64,000 bases of DNA from Xestospongia muta (GCA_963693285.1 OY848917.1:20193745-20257744); one strand, 5' to 3'. Counted from the first letter of the stretch, positions 46,547 to 59,200 are shown. Numbers and translations: made by a program. Notes: generated by a model not told the origin, from the sequence alone.

Positions 46547-49211
46547 ATGGGTCAAGTAGGAAGCAGTCTACCTTCACACAGAGTGATTCGTGAGCATCCT
46601 AAGGTGTCGCTAGAGATACCGAGTCAAGTAGGAAGCAGTGTATGTTCACACAGAGTGATTCGTGAGCATTCTAAGGTGTCGCTAGAGGCACACCTTCCAC
46701 CAACTCTTATCGAATTTGATACCAAGGAGAGCCATATGGTCAGTTATGGCATCGATCGACAGACTAGTCCTAATTTTCAGCACAAACCGCTCCCTTATAT
46801 CGTTGGAAATGATGCAGAGACTTTAGTATCAAATTTTCATACAACAAGTGAGTTACATCTAATAACATGGCAGTCTAGTATCTTGGCTACTTCCTATATA
46901 CATTCTAATAATAAAAGGTTACATCACAGCATATTTCTTATACAGTATATATATATATATATAGTTTCATGATAGAAAGGATAAGATGAAAGTTGGCTCA
47001 GTTACATTTGCTGACTTTGTATGTATTTTTACAACATTGTATAAAAGTGGTATATGATTATTGTATTAAGTTATTGAGTTAACATTATAGTTATTACATG
47101 GTCATGTCTACGTGTCTTTCAATTTGTCTAACTGAGTGCTTTTATGATTGTGATAGGCTTGAAGAGTAACATCGTAGTTATTGCTGAAGGAATAAGGATT
47201 TAAGATAATCTTGAAAAATACTTTTATGTAATAGATTATTCTTCATTTTTGAGTTAGAAAAATCAATAGTCTAGAATAGTATTTCTCAGGTGATTTGTCA
47301 TGTTATCAGATCTAATCATAATATTTTATAGATGAATATCTTTAAATGTTTTGATACAGTCAGCTCTATCATAACAGCAATGATGCAATACACAATCCCA
47401 ATTTCCTTGACACTCACATATTTTGTTATACTATTTAAATATATATGTGAGCTTTTAATTGTTGCAGTAATACAAAATCACAGGCATCAGGAGCAGTAAC
47501 AAACTAACAATATATGTGTACCTGACCCTCTCATCAATTTGTACTCCTCCTTATCAATAACTACATTCAATTTGCCTTAACTATTTAATATTATTTATAA
47601 ATATTTTCTATGACAGTCAGCATATATACTTCTACCCAAGCCCTTCATGATGCCCTATTGGACAACAAGATTGTAATTATTTAAATAAAAGTATTTACTT
47701 CAATATGCAATACTTCATGATTTGCCATTGTACATGTGAATGTATGTTCAGAAGATAGAGTACTATATATTATACAAGTATACTAGATAGATTATGGCAT
47801 TATTTTTTTCCTTAGTTGCTATCCCCATACACAACATCAAGTGTTATGTTTGTTCAAAAGCTGAAGAACATTGTACGTTCGATGGAATACGTAAAGCGTT
47901 TTTGGAGTCAGCCAGTAACGTTGGTACAAATGGTATCTTTGTCTTCTGTTTCACTGGCTATAGTATGAAAGTTGGTGATAATGAATGGGGCCTAGTACCA
48001 GCAGATTTTGATTACACCAAAGAGAAGCTCATCACGGCAGCTACAATTATAAGTTGGCTGGAATGTGTTAAGTTTAAAGGTCAACATGCTCTGTTTGTAC
48101 TTGACTGTTGCTATGCTGGAGGCATAGCTGAGCAACTAGCCAAAGAGACAGTAAATGCCGATGTTCCTATTCCAGGATTGTTTGTGTTTACGTCATGTAC
48201 AGCAAATGAGACCTCTCTTGTTGTCAATGCTCTTGGTCACTCCATCTTTAACTATTTTCTCACATCTTGTCTCTTTAACTCAAATAGTCAACCAGGTCAA
48301 TTGAGAATTAAGGCTGCATATGAAGATTGCAATGCCTGCTGTGTGGCTTTCTCGTCACTTCTTCTGTCACACAAGGTCGAGAATGATCTTCTAAAATGGA
48401 CTATGATACAACCAGAGTTCAAGTATTTTCAACTATCTCGCTATTTGCAAAGTCTCTATCAGGAAGAACATGAAGAGACAGACACAGGCCTACCACATCG
48501 GTTCCAGTTTGTTACTGAATACTACAAATTCAAAAAGAAAGATTTAAGGGAGCAACCTCCTGATGTTGCAGATAATTCACTAGCTTGGCTAGAAACAGTA
48601 TCACAGCCAGGAGGTGCTTTGTCTGCATTACATGATCGGCAATTTCTAGTAGGTCAACTACTATCAGCTGCTATTGCATCTATGATGTACAGCATGGCAT
48701 CCATCTTTATTGCCTGTAATCAGGACAACATAGCTGACATCAACGTCTTTATTGTTTCTTTTCTTCATGTGATTGCTGCAGTCGATCGAGTCCACCAAAA
48801 TCTTGAGTTGACACGTCGTGATCTGAGGCTTGCATTGGAGTATTATTGTGATGCATTACGTCGACAAGAAATTAATGTTGGTGAACTAAAGAGCTTATAT
48901 AAGCGTATTGTCAATGACATTGCTACAGAACAACTGCAGGGTGCCTCATCACCTGAAAAAGAAGGTCAAGTGTTTGCAAGTTCTGGTGATATGTCACAAA
49001 AGGTAATTCTCTAGACAAGATCTTTAATTGGATTGTATATTAGTTGTATGTTCAAGTCAATTGTACTATGTCTAAGCATATGTATTGACTATATACTGTC
49101 TTCTTGCAGAGTTCAATTGAGGCCACACCTCCAAGTCATTCTGCAAGCATTGATGATGATATCAATATACCTGAACTGACAGAGTGGATACCAGCTGTCT
49201 GGGATCATTGA
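46547..49211 (+). CDS. Caspase-fold (peptidase C14-like) protein with substituted catalytic His
   Basis: Exons 46547-46847, 47816-49002 and 49110-49211 join in frame (529 residues). The start MGQVGSS fits an N-myristoylation signal. Two 24-residue tandem repeats follow (QVGSSxxSHRVIREHxKVSLE). The catalytic domain is in the large exon: FDGIRKAFLESASNVGTNGI, FVFCFTGYSMK, GLVPADFD, then ALFVLDCCYAGGIAEQLA. The cysteine box DCCxAGG is intact, but the usual histidine in F-S-G-H-G is replaced (FTGYS), so peptidase activity is doubtful. The C-terminal part (about residues 300-500) is helical. A 56-bp piece at 47617-47672 looks like a missing exon (TQALHDALLDNK) but cannot be joined in frame to 47816. 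Either it is skipped or a one-base lesion has broken it. The role is probably in cell-death or immune-type signalling at membranes, by inference. Confidence 0.7.
46553..46696 (+). repeat. 72-bp tandem repeat inside the caspase-fold gene
   Basis: Two in-frame units, 46553-46624 and 46625-46696, nearly identical (CAAGTAGGAAGCAGT then CACAGAGTGATTCGTGAGCA). They encode 24-residue repeats next to the myristoylation signal. The similarity implies recent duplication. Confidence 0.9.
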
Positions 49212-50247
49212 TTGACATAGTTTTTATTGTTTAATATAACATTGGTTTTCTTTCTTACAAAAAATATAATTAGCATAAATATATTATCTGGTGCTTGTTT
49301 TTAACTTAATAATACAACTTAATAAAACAGATCATTGTTAGTTGAAAACATACGATCATGCACATACATGTATTACATCTTCAAAATAGGATTCTGTTTG
49401 CCTCTTTCCATGCTGAAGCCCACAGAGAGAATAGTAGAATTCTGTGTGAAAATACATTAACATTGAACACACACAAGCAATTTTCAATTATTTTTGTACT
49501 TCTAATAAAAAGGTTTTTGAACATAACATACATTGGTGACATCAATGGAGCTCACTTTACCTGTAATGCTACCTCTCAACCTGTAACTCCTAAAAACTTA
49601 TAAAGTTACCATTGTCATTAAGGATAACACAGTTACAAATGTTTTGTCATTTTGTGTTACAAATGTTTTGTCAATTATTGACTAAGAGGTTATAAAGATT
49701 TAGTTATTAAATATAAAAAGATGACATTTTTCTTGTATTACTTCTTTCTCACTTATTAGAATGTATGTTTTTCTATGTGTAATATATATAGAGGTATAAT
49801 ATATTATGATAAATACTACATAACAATCTATAGTCTTCAGTTTTAGATTTGGTGAGAGATATGTGGAGTGGTTTATCAGTATCACTATTACAATATGCAT
49901 AAGAAAGTTGCTATGAAGTGAAGGTTTCATGTATAGTATACTTTGTACTTGTATAACTATTTAAAATGTCACAATTGTACTAAACATCAAAACTAATGAT
50001 TTTTTAAATTAATACAAAGTAATACTTTAATAAAATAAAATGTATCATTAACAAAGTTTCATTATTATTACTATTACTAATCTAAGATACTGCTAGTACT
50101 CTAAGATACTATTACTAAAGCTGTTACATAAGTCAAGACTGTGTAATACAAGGATATTCCAAACAGTGGATATTGGAAGAAGTCTTCTCATGTGGTTGAA
50201 CTTAATAAATTAAAAATTAATGTTTTAAGTAGACCATATTTAATTAT
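49212..50247. other. Intergenic region
   Basis: AT-rich. A short direct repeat GTTACAAATGTTTTGTCA occurs at about 49631 and 49657. No gene recognised. Confidence 0.45.
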
Positions 50248-51460
50248 TTACTTGGGGTTATGACCTGGAATAGACTTTATATACACAACCTTCCACTGTT
50301 TAATACAGGTTTTATCCAGTTTCAGTTCTCTAATCATTGTACAATTTGTAGGACATGATTCTGCTTTCTCAGGAAATGGTAGAGTGTTATAAGAAAAGTA
50401 ACATGCAAAACAATTAGACACATTACATTCACTTGGACAGGTTGATTGTTAAAGAGAAGGTCTAAAACATAAAATGAATATGTTCATTTTTATAAGGACA
50501 AAATGCTTACAAACAAACAGCTCCCATTTTAATGAACATTACTCAAGAGAACAGGTTGGTGGACATTCTGTAGTATACGATAATATACTTTATGATGCGT
50601 CTACATACACTGGTAATAAAACATATCGCTGCATTTTCTTCACAAGCAGATAGTGAGTTAAAGTTGTTATCATTAGCTAAACAACAACCATAATAGAACT
50701 CTTCGCATTTTGACTGGCACTATTACAGAAATATCTTGAAATACGACCTTTACAAGGTCCACTCCTCACTTGGACAGTCCTAGAAATATACACAATGTCC
50801 TTTATCTTCATCAATAACCTGTCCATTAGGACAAGAACAACCAGGAACACAGTCAATAGTACAATGTAAGTGAAGAATTGTACATGTACGAGAACATGTT
50901 TCACTTGTTTTATAAATCTGACCTTCAATAGAGCAATCTAAATCTAATAAATAGCAATTTAGCAGTCTGTACTATGTCATTAATAATACCTGCACATATA
51001 GGACAACTACATTTATCATCAGAGGAGTTAATAATGTTAGAACAATTTTGAGATATAGGTTCACAAGTAGGACATGGACACTCATCAGGATAGACACATT
51101 TTAGAAGCCTCATCTAGTAATATACAAAAAATGACTGACATACAACTTGTACATCTGTTGATTTATTATATCAAGCACTTGTACCATATAAAACTAAAAC
51201 AAAAATATTATACTTGACCAGCTGAACAATCATAATCTGGAAGACAAAGTGTTGAACAAATAACATCTTTCTCTAGTAGTACACTAGTATAGTTTTGACC
51301 TTCAATATTAATAGCTTTATATTTGTAAAGCAAGGATACAATGATTAGGTTGTGCTACACTGATCAATCTAATCAATGCAGTAGCATATAGAGTAATGGG
51401 TAAGTACAATTCATCACTGACAGAGTCTTTGTAGAGTAGGACATCAAGCTATGACAGTAA
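50248..51460 (-). pseudogene. Decayed TIL/Kunitz-type secreted protease-inhibitor gene
   Basis: Minus-strand exons encode cysteine-rich modules. These are a segment ending ICSTLCLPDYDCSAG (about 51215-51290) and a CPCPTCEP-type module (about 51000-51113). A trypsin-inhibitor-like domain follows (CSRTCTILHLHC, CVPGCSCPNGQVIDEDKGHC, about 50795-50930), then a Kunitz-type domain. The Kunitz part is split over two frames: SGPCKGRISRYFCNSASQ (about 50710-50765), then CEEFYYGCC and NDNNFNSLSACEEN (about 50640-50705). Stops lie between them, and the CTECPPTCS-like stretch near 50560 is also shifted. The last part (about 50250-50450) is again open (CFACYFSYNTLPFPEKAESC). With at least two frameshifts and several stops it should not yield a full inhibitor. 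Confidence 0.6.
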
Positions 51461-51745
51461 AGAACAAGGTATATAATATTTTCAAAGTTCTAAGAACTTG
51501 ATTCTCTTCACAAATAATATGACATTAATTCAACCAAAAGGCAAAAAGTGATAACACATCTGTTTGCCTTGGCGACATTGTATAACAAACCAGTTTTTAA
51601 ATTGTGGGTGACCTCCAGGCCCTTCTCTGGCAACAACGTTTTTCAGATCTGTTTTTAAGTGTTTGGCAATACCATACTTTGAAATGTTCATCAAAAATGG
51701 ATCATTTCAATGCACCATGACCTATGTAACCAGACAAAGTTTCTT
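51461..51745. other. Spacer between two decayed genes
   Basis: No reliable coding segment; it probably holds intronic or 3' sequence of the two neighbouring pseudogenes. Confidence 0.3.
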
Positions 51746-54652
51746 TTAGGATTTGACCAATGGCTTCACTGCTTTGTATGAGCATGCAAATGTCTTGCTC
51801 AGTGGAAGACACAGTGATACACGAGGAGAAAAAATACAAACTGCTATGCCTTCAAGACTATGCTCCTTAAAATATTTGGGGATGATTTGGCAGACTTGCT
51901 TAGAAATGCTTATAGCTTGAATGTATTCCTTGATAAGATTGGGTGGAGATTCACTGGAATCATAAATCCATAAATTATATTTAGCTTGAGTGATAGTAGT
52001 GTAGAGATACTTCAGTTCAGAGTTCATTGGTTTGTGAAAACATTCATCAAATTCTAGTGGGCACAGTTTTGATTCTAATGTGAGGTCTGAAGATTTTAGT
52101 GAGGTTTTATAAGCAAATGTTGCTACTACTCTCCAATCTTTGTGAATCTGGAAAGAATACAATTTATTCGATAATTTGGAATATAGTTTATACATACAGT
52201 ATATGTACAGTACAAATGCTACAATGTACATATATATACATACATTTAAGTTATAGTAAGGAAGCATTACACAAACATGGACATGTGCATTGTATATGTA
52301 TTGTACATATACATATACATGTATATTGTATATGTAAGGATTTATTATCAAATGCACTTATTGAGGAATCTATGAAGAAGTTATAAAGAAGGATATCATG
52401 AAACTCCAACCTTTAACCTCAAAAGACAGTCAATACAATACCAGCACGGAGTACTTCAGGTATATCTCCTTTTAGCCTTATTGCTTGTACAGAGATCACT
52501 TGAATGTGCATTAAAGTTAATAGAAGAAGACATTTTTATGTTGCTTTGAAGTAATAGAGCTAAATCACTAACTTCACAAGACTGTAGAAATAGAGGTGCG
52601 AGGTCCTGGAAACGTGCCATAATCTTCAGGTAATCAATCAAACTAAAAGAGAAAGTACTCATTGAGTAACTCAATAACGCTAGTAGCAAGTTGGAGAATA
52701 TCAGAATGTGAACAGAAATTTATTGTTAGCTCACGGAGTTGAGGTACAGAAATACACAAGGGACTAGGAGAACAGAGAAATTATATACTGGAACAATAAA
52801 ATAGTGAGCGCAGATGATCGAAATGAAATGATATACTTCACATAATACTCTGGGCTGTGCATGAACAGTCCATTAGGTTCTCAACAACAATGTAGAATAA
52901 GTGATAATTCAGGCAGGGTAAAATCTTGCATTTCGTCAACAAAGAAGTGATGCACAGACCGGGGTAGATCGTTCTCAACTTGAACAAGTCACTGGTAGAT
53001 GTGGTAAACAAGATCAGTTTCATCAAGCAAATTCAACTACCTCTTGTGATTTATGTAGCCTTTGTATCACAGAAAATCTTAATACATTTTTTTTGTTACC
53101 AATGAAATTGGCAGCCATTTTCAACCAAGTACTTGATACTTGGTAGAAGAGAGGTAACCCTCTTTGCTTTCCACACCTTTTGATGGTCCCTTAATAAAGG
53201 ACGTGATCTCCATTCAAACTAAGAGTGGATCTATGTTCTTATCAATACAATGCTGAGATACTTTGGGCCAAATTTCACTAACAAAGTAGGCAGCTGTCAC
53301 TTCTTTCCATATTAGAAATTGTTGCTTGACTATGACCTATTTATATAATTATGATGATGCTGACCTCCTTCATCTTGCATTTCATTTTCATCACTGCTTT
53401 CTTCCAAGTCTAGGAGTGTGTCTGCATTTTCTAGTCATAGTTGGAATTATATATCTTCACAGCCAAATTGCCATCTTTGGTACAAGGGAAAAATGCCTTC
53501 CCAACATTTGGGTGCTTCTTGGTGTAACTTGACTGATGATGTAACATCATGTCCTATGATGACATCACTATGTATCATAAAGTTAATAATATTAGGTTTG
53601 GTTTAGGGTTTAGGTGATGTCATCAATATGATGACATCATTTGTGTCATTTCATATTATGTCATCATAGTCAAGTTACACCAAGAACTACCCCAACATCT
53701 AGAGAGTTGTCAAGTATATTGTAGACCAGTGCCAATGTGAAAGAGATGAAAGTGATTAAATTAAATTCGTCTTTCCTAACACTAGCAGCTGGAACAAACT
53801 TAGTCATTCTACATTCATGATTATAGGTGGGAAGTCTGTGAAGGATGCAACAAGAACTGACGAGGGAGGTGCTTTGAAGTGAGTGTATTTAGTAGAGAAG
53901 ACTGGTGAATAGTTTGAGAAAGTAAAGTAAATTTATTGTGTGCATAGATACCATGCTTTTAAGATTTCTGAATTGTCAAGAGAGTGGATTTTTTGGTTCT
54001 CCATCTACAACAATTTCCCATATATGGATCACCTCAGAGTAGATATGTCCAACATGATTATCCATAGTTTTCTTAGAATCAATGAATGCTTTATCAGTAC
54101 AGCCACTTCCCAAATAATCCATAGAGAACGACTCAGTTTGGTTTAAAAAAGAACTTGATAGAAGAAATGGACATGGCCAGAGTCTTTGGCCAATGTCCAG
54201 AGGCTAAGTAATGGATTTTGTGCACCATGGCTTTTTTTAAAGAAGCAGGACAGCATTGATCTTTTAGGTATTGATCAACATTATCTGTGCATCAACCTTC
54301 CATGGCTAATAATCAAAGCGTGACTTATTCAGTACAGCAGAATTAGTACATTCAATCTCTATTTCTTCTTCCACCACAGCATCTTCAAAGAATGTGGCAT
54401 CAATTTTTGAGGAATCAGAGTACTCACTGACTTGTCTGTTTGATTTTTGTTTTTTGCTTTTTTGAACATTGGCAGCAGTTACTACAGTAGATGCAGTAGA
54501 TGATTCAGCATTCTTTTTTCCATTAGTTGAACTATTTTCTTGAAATAGGGAACAAATTTGTCTCCTTTGGCACAACAATAATCATGAGCTATTTTGCTCC
54601 AATGATTGTTAACATGAGGATCGATAGGATAGTTAGAGAGAACTTCACACAT
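51746..54652 (-). pseudogene. Decayed TRANK1-like SF1 helicase gene
   Basis: Pieces in N-to-C order on the minus strand. First comes MCEVLSNYPIDPHVNNHWSK (54652-54590), then a lysine/serine-rich linker (54578-54306). A Walker B box VDEMQDFTLPEL (about 52920) is preceded by DETDLVYHIYQ and followed by a split GLFM / TAQSIM. FLQSCEVSDLALLL follows at about 52550. Last is a motif-VI-like stretch LKYLYTTITQAKYNLWIYD (about 51960-52020). The DEMQDFT box, the LESCxVSDLAxLL phrase and LYxAITRAxxNLWIxD are diagnostic of TPR-and-ankyrin-repeat (TRANK1) UvrD/SF1 helicases. Stops (for example after VYHIYQ and LILHCC) and frameshifts show decay, and motif VI has TQAK instead of TRAR. A MITE is inserted at 53510-53692. 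Confidence 0.7.
53510..53692. mobile_element. 183-bp hAT-like MITE, second copy
   Basis: Same family as 3500-3684. Ends are GGGTGCTTCTTGGTGTAACT and (reverse complement) GGGTAGTTCTTGGTGTAACT. The 8-bp flanks CAACATTT (53502-53509) and CAACATCT (53693-53700) match at seven of eight positions. The interior again has TTTAGGGTTTAGG and ATGATGACATCA. It is inserted in the decayed helicase gene. Confidence 0.88.
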
Positions 54653-57600
54653 CTACAATAAAAAGTAAATCTCTCAGGAGTAATACTGAGTATATTAACA
54701 GAAAGCAAAGAATAAAACACATCCTGCACAATATTGGCATATACTTGCATATATAATATGTATCAATATTTAGTCTACTGACTATGAACATACTACTTGT
54801 AACTAATAATAATAATAGTAAATATTATTATTAAGGGTTGTTCCCACTTATAGAAGACAGTAAAACAATTTCATCAGACAATTGATGCGAATGTTTTTGC
54901 AATGTAATCCAAATATTAAATTACTACATGCATAACACTCAATATTGTATTGACAAACTAATTGTAATATTAATACAAAGACTTGTTTTATTCTTTACTC
55001 ATTTTACCTTGTACATATACATTTGTGTATATTTACAATGTACATACCTGCATTGTTCCAGTATGCATACATTTTAAATTTTTTTAGTAAGTAAAATTAC
55101 ATTGACCATGTTATCAGTGCATTTTAGCTCTCATAGAATAATGATATGGATACTGGTGTTCTTGATGGATACTGGTGTTCTTATCAATCAGTTTACCTCT
55201 GTTTTCAAATGCAAAACAAGAACATACTACCTCAACTAAATTGACATGACCTAGTAAATATAATAATATGCAGTAAACAGTTAATAAAACAATGAAATAT
55301 AATACAATAAAATAAAGGCAAATTGAAACCTTACACATGTTATGTTAGAGTACAGACAAGTATTCTTCTACCAAATTTCTTGTATCACAAGCTTGTATTA
55401 ATTACATGTACATGAAAAAAATATTACTGGGTTTTAAATATACATTCATGTGTTTTATATTGTACGTATATATTGAGATGAATATACATATTTAATATTG
55501 CTGAGTATGGCTGATTACATAATATCATAAATTTTGAACATCTTGTTAGCTTAAAAATGAAGTTTTAATTATTCATGAAATATTACTTTTCATCTTTTTA
55601 CTAGATTATTATAATTATTATAGTCATCCTTTGTCTGGTCATATTTTTATCATTTTAAACAACCAAGAAAATGTATATAGCATGAACAGTTCTAGATTTA
55701 TGATGAATAAAAACTTGAGCACATGTACAAGTACATATGGATATAACCTATAGTAAATACAGACAGCATCGAGATGAGACAGTGTCTTAGAACGAAATAT
55801 ATGAAATGATAATAGTACTAAGATTGACTTGATCAGGAAGAATCTCTCCAGATTTTAATTTAGCTTCTATTACCCACATCTTTTGTACTAATACCAGATT
55901 GAAGGATATCACATAAAAGTTTAATACGTCTCTCTGAACTACATGAAGTGGCTACATACTGTGCCAATATTGAGTCCAATTTTGAGAGGTCTGTAAATTC
56001 TAGGATAATAAGGATTGGAGCCAAATTATGTGTTAGCCAAAAGTCAGAAAAATCATCTTTAATAAAAATATGTGATACTATTCAGGTATAAGCAGTAACA
56101 TAATTATTTAATCAAAATTACAACATTTATTTCTATTAAAAGAAAGAATTACAATTTTCTTGTGGATTATTGGGATATAGAACTAATTGGATTACTCATC
56201 AGTTAAATGTCAAAAGGTTATATATTATATGTACCTATAGTAGCTTCAACAATTTATAATATTATAGAGATACAGTCATAATTTTGTTATCCTTAATGGA
56301 TTCTGAAGGTTCCCAAGGAAGGAGTAGGCAGAGATTGAAAAGAAGGATATATCATAGTAAGGTAAGTAAATTGTTTGCCATGTTTTCAATATAACTTATA
56401 AAAACAATCAAGGTCCAAATTTTGTTTGGCACTGTGATGACTTTGATAAAAATAAGCCACTTGGTATCCTAGTCATGGCTGTATTGATGGGTATTTTGTA
56501 GAGATGCATAATTTATTAATTTTTTATCTTATAGGTAGGATAACGTGGATGAAATGTACAAGTAGTAACAATGATCCACACATCATTGCACAGTAGTATT
56601 TAGATACAGTATAATATTTTGGGGAATTCTTTTCTATCAGAAATTCTGTAAATTGTTGCATAGTTGAGACTATTTGTAGCATTAATTGGTTTACAATAGC
56701 CAATACTGCTTGACATTCCATATAGACAAGACAAGTGATAGACCAATCTAACACATTGTCAATTTGGTTCAGAACTTAAGTCTCACAATAAACTATTACC
56801 TAATAATCAACTCTCTCTGATGTATTTTCCTGAACCTTAGATCGATTTCTATTTAGTAGTGATCAGGATCAGAGAAAAGGAATTTTTGTTAAAAGTTCCC
56901 TGTATGTATTCTGTTAGTGAAAATAGCAGACTGAAAAAATATGACTCTTGCTGTTTCTCTATGACATATTGTAGCTTAGACATTGTCATTGCTGAGTTAG
57001 AACATTTCAAAGTGCAATGCTAGCTAACAAATCAACAACATACACTATTGTCATTACGTAGATCTAGAGGGTGTACTCAGACTTCAAAAATAAACACAGC
57101 TGACAATGTCATGGAATTGATATAAGGAGAGTTGAGTGGAGTTCTGAGAATTGATCTGGTGGGATGAACCTGTTATACTTAATTGGCTTGCCTTGTTTAT
57201 ACTACTAGTATTACTTACTTAGCTCACAAGGGACTTTTTTCTTTGTGTAAGACTTTTTGTGGTATGGCTACATCAACTCTTGTATACTGTTATAACCACT
57301 TGGTTCTGCCTTATTTACACTACTAATACAAGGGAAGTTTTTCTTTTTCTACTGTTTCTTTAGACATATTGTTGTATGGTTGCTCCGACTCATGTGATTA
57401 CATACTTTACCTAAGTATGTAAGTACTTGTTTTGCTATTTCCATTTATAATATAATTTCAAGTAATGAATTTGAAAACTGTTGTATACTTGACAGTGTTA
57501 AAAAAATGTTCCTTGTGAGCTACTAGTAGTATAGAGTAGGGGAGCAACACTATTAACCAGCAAACAAAATGAAGGCCTAACTATACATGCAGTGTTAACA

Positions 57601-58398
57601 ATTTAAAGCAGCAGGTCAGACTCACTATAACGGAATAAGACACTGTAAGTATATCAAGTAGAAATGAAAATACAACTAACCAACTATTACTAGCAGAACA
57701 AAGCAATGGGGTTTCAAAACAGAAGAACTGGTAACCACAAGACCTCTGTCCACTCTATTAATGACAAAGATAATGATATAAAAATGACATTCCAGCAGAT
57801 CAAAGAAAAACTGTAACTTTCTAACAGTAAAAAATACGTAATTTATGTAACTTATATTGCGTGGGAGGTGAGAGTCAACAAACTGTACTGCACACTGGTA
57901 GCTATATAATTTTGTTAATGGGAAGATTTTTTCTACCAATCTGATATGATGGACTTAATTAATGCTTCGGGAGGACTTTGTTAGAAAATGGTAATGCATG
58001 GAAGGAAAGATATTTCTCTCTATTAGATGTACTACTGTAAGCAGAAACAACAAAAGTATTCACCAATGTACTGTCTCATGTATCAACCTTGCAATCATGC
58101 AAACATGCTATGTAATCTGATTACTTTAAATAAAATTTTGACTGCCCAGCTCATGAATGTATATTTTATTTAAACGATTTGATAAATCAATAACACATAA
58201 TGAATCAGTAGTTTAAACTAACAATTTTAACGTAATTAAAAAAATTAATTATTTTCATAATCATAATAATCAAGGAAAATTCAAGTAAGAACAACACCAA
58301 AATTTAGTTAAATAGGTTAGCAATATTTAATTTAGAAATTGTTTATGTTTACTGCATAACATTGTCTTTCACTAAACTAGTTTAATAGTTCACGGCAT
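54653..58398. other. Gene-poor stretch with a possible exon relic
   Basis: Mostly AT-rich. On the minus strand about 55890-56055 reads LAPILIILEFTDLSKLDSIL then AQYVATSCSSERRIKLLCDI, an open helical segment reminiscent of death-fold or helicase-neighbour domains. It lies alone and ends in a stop, so it may be a relic. Near 57181-57400 a unit of about 115 bp is repeated (TTATACTACTAGTATTACTT against TTACACTACTAATACAAGGG). A reverse-orientation partner lies at 57501-57535 (TTCCTTGTGAGCTACTAGTA). Nothing else recognised. Confidence 0.35.
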
Positions 58399-59130
58399 TT
58401 AAAAAAACATTATCAAAAGTGCAGCTAAAAATAGGCCCACAATGGCTGGGGCTACAATAATAGACCCAGAAATTGCTGATTCGCATTGGCTGACGACATT
58501 GACGTTGCAGGAACTGACGTCTCCCAAATATGGTAACGTACAGCATTCCATATTGGTATTGAAGTTTAAAACATATCCTTTGCATGTAGAGCTGGCACTA
58601 GAACAATTGACCCCAGAACTAGTGAATGGACAGGCATCTACTAGTTGATCGAAAAAGTGTATGTTTGTGGAGTAGCGACGTAGGTATAAAACTTCACAAA
58701 AATCATTGCCTTGTTTTCCACAGACCCCTCGCTGGACAAGATTTGTCAGATAGTTTTCTAAATCATCTGAAATATCCAGACAGCGATAATACTTTAAGAT
58801 TGGATTAACACATTTAGCAACACAAACCTGGCTGAATGCGTTATTGAGTGTTGTAAAATCATCGGCGGTAAGTTTACTGGGATTGTTGATAACCAAATTT
58901 GTAACATTACCCGCTAGTAGAGAAACATTGCACTCCGTCGGGTAGTTGTTCAGTATCGTTTGGCAGGACTGCTGGCGACTTTGCAGCATTTCTCTTTTAA
59001 TACCATGAACAATCCTCTGGTGAACCAACTCATCTGGATTGAGGATAGAGATTTTTGAGTTGACAAGGTCACATGAAGAAAACACTAAAGTTAGGACAAA
59101 TATAATGCAGATAGATTTTGCCATAGCCAT
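58399..59130 (-). CDS. Secreted cysteine-rich protein with C-terminal hydrophobic (GPI-type) tail
   Basis: Single-exon frame of 243 residues with signal peptide (SICIIFVLTLVFSSCDLVNS) and the same cysteine pattern as 43174-43833: YPTECNVS, QVCVAKCVNPILKYYRCLD, GVCGKQGNDFCEVLYLRRY, NMECCTLPYLGDVSSC. It has N-glycosylation sites (NVS, NVT, NCS). After QCESAISGS comes a hydrophobic end (VAPAIVGLFLAALLIMFF) with nothing charged behind it, typical of a GPI-anchor signal with a small-residue cleavage region. The protein is therefore predicted to sit on the cell surface. I do not recognise the family. The second start (MAK at codon 3) is equally possible and matches the paralogue's MAKP start. Confidence 0.82.
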   Translation of the reverse strand: MAMAKSICIIFVLTLVFSSCDLVNSKISILNPDELVHQRIVHGIKREMLQSRQQSCQTILNNYPTECNVSLLAGNVTNLVINNPSKLTADDFTTLNNAFSQVCVAKCVNPILKYYRCLDISDDLENYLTNLVQRGVCGKQGNDFCEVLYLRRYSTNIHFFDQLVDACPFTSSGVNCSSASSTCKGYVLNFNTNMECCTLPYLGDVSSCNVNVVSQCESAISGSIIVAPAIVGLFLAALLIMFF

Positions 59131-59200
59131 TTGCCTGTACTGAAAATGTTCGATGTTTTAAGTATTTTATACTCGAAATTGGCAGTTCCTGGTATCGGGA

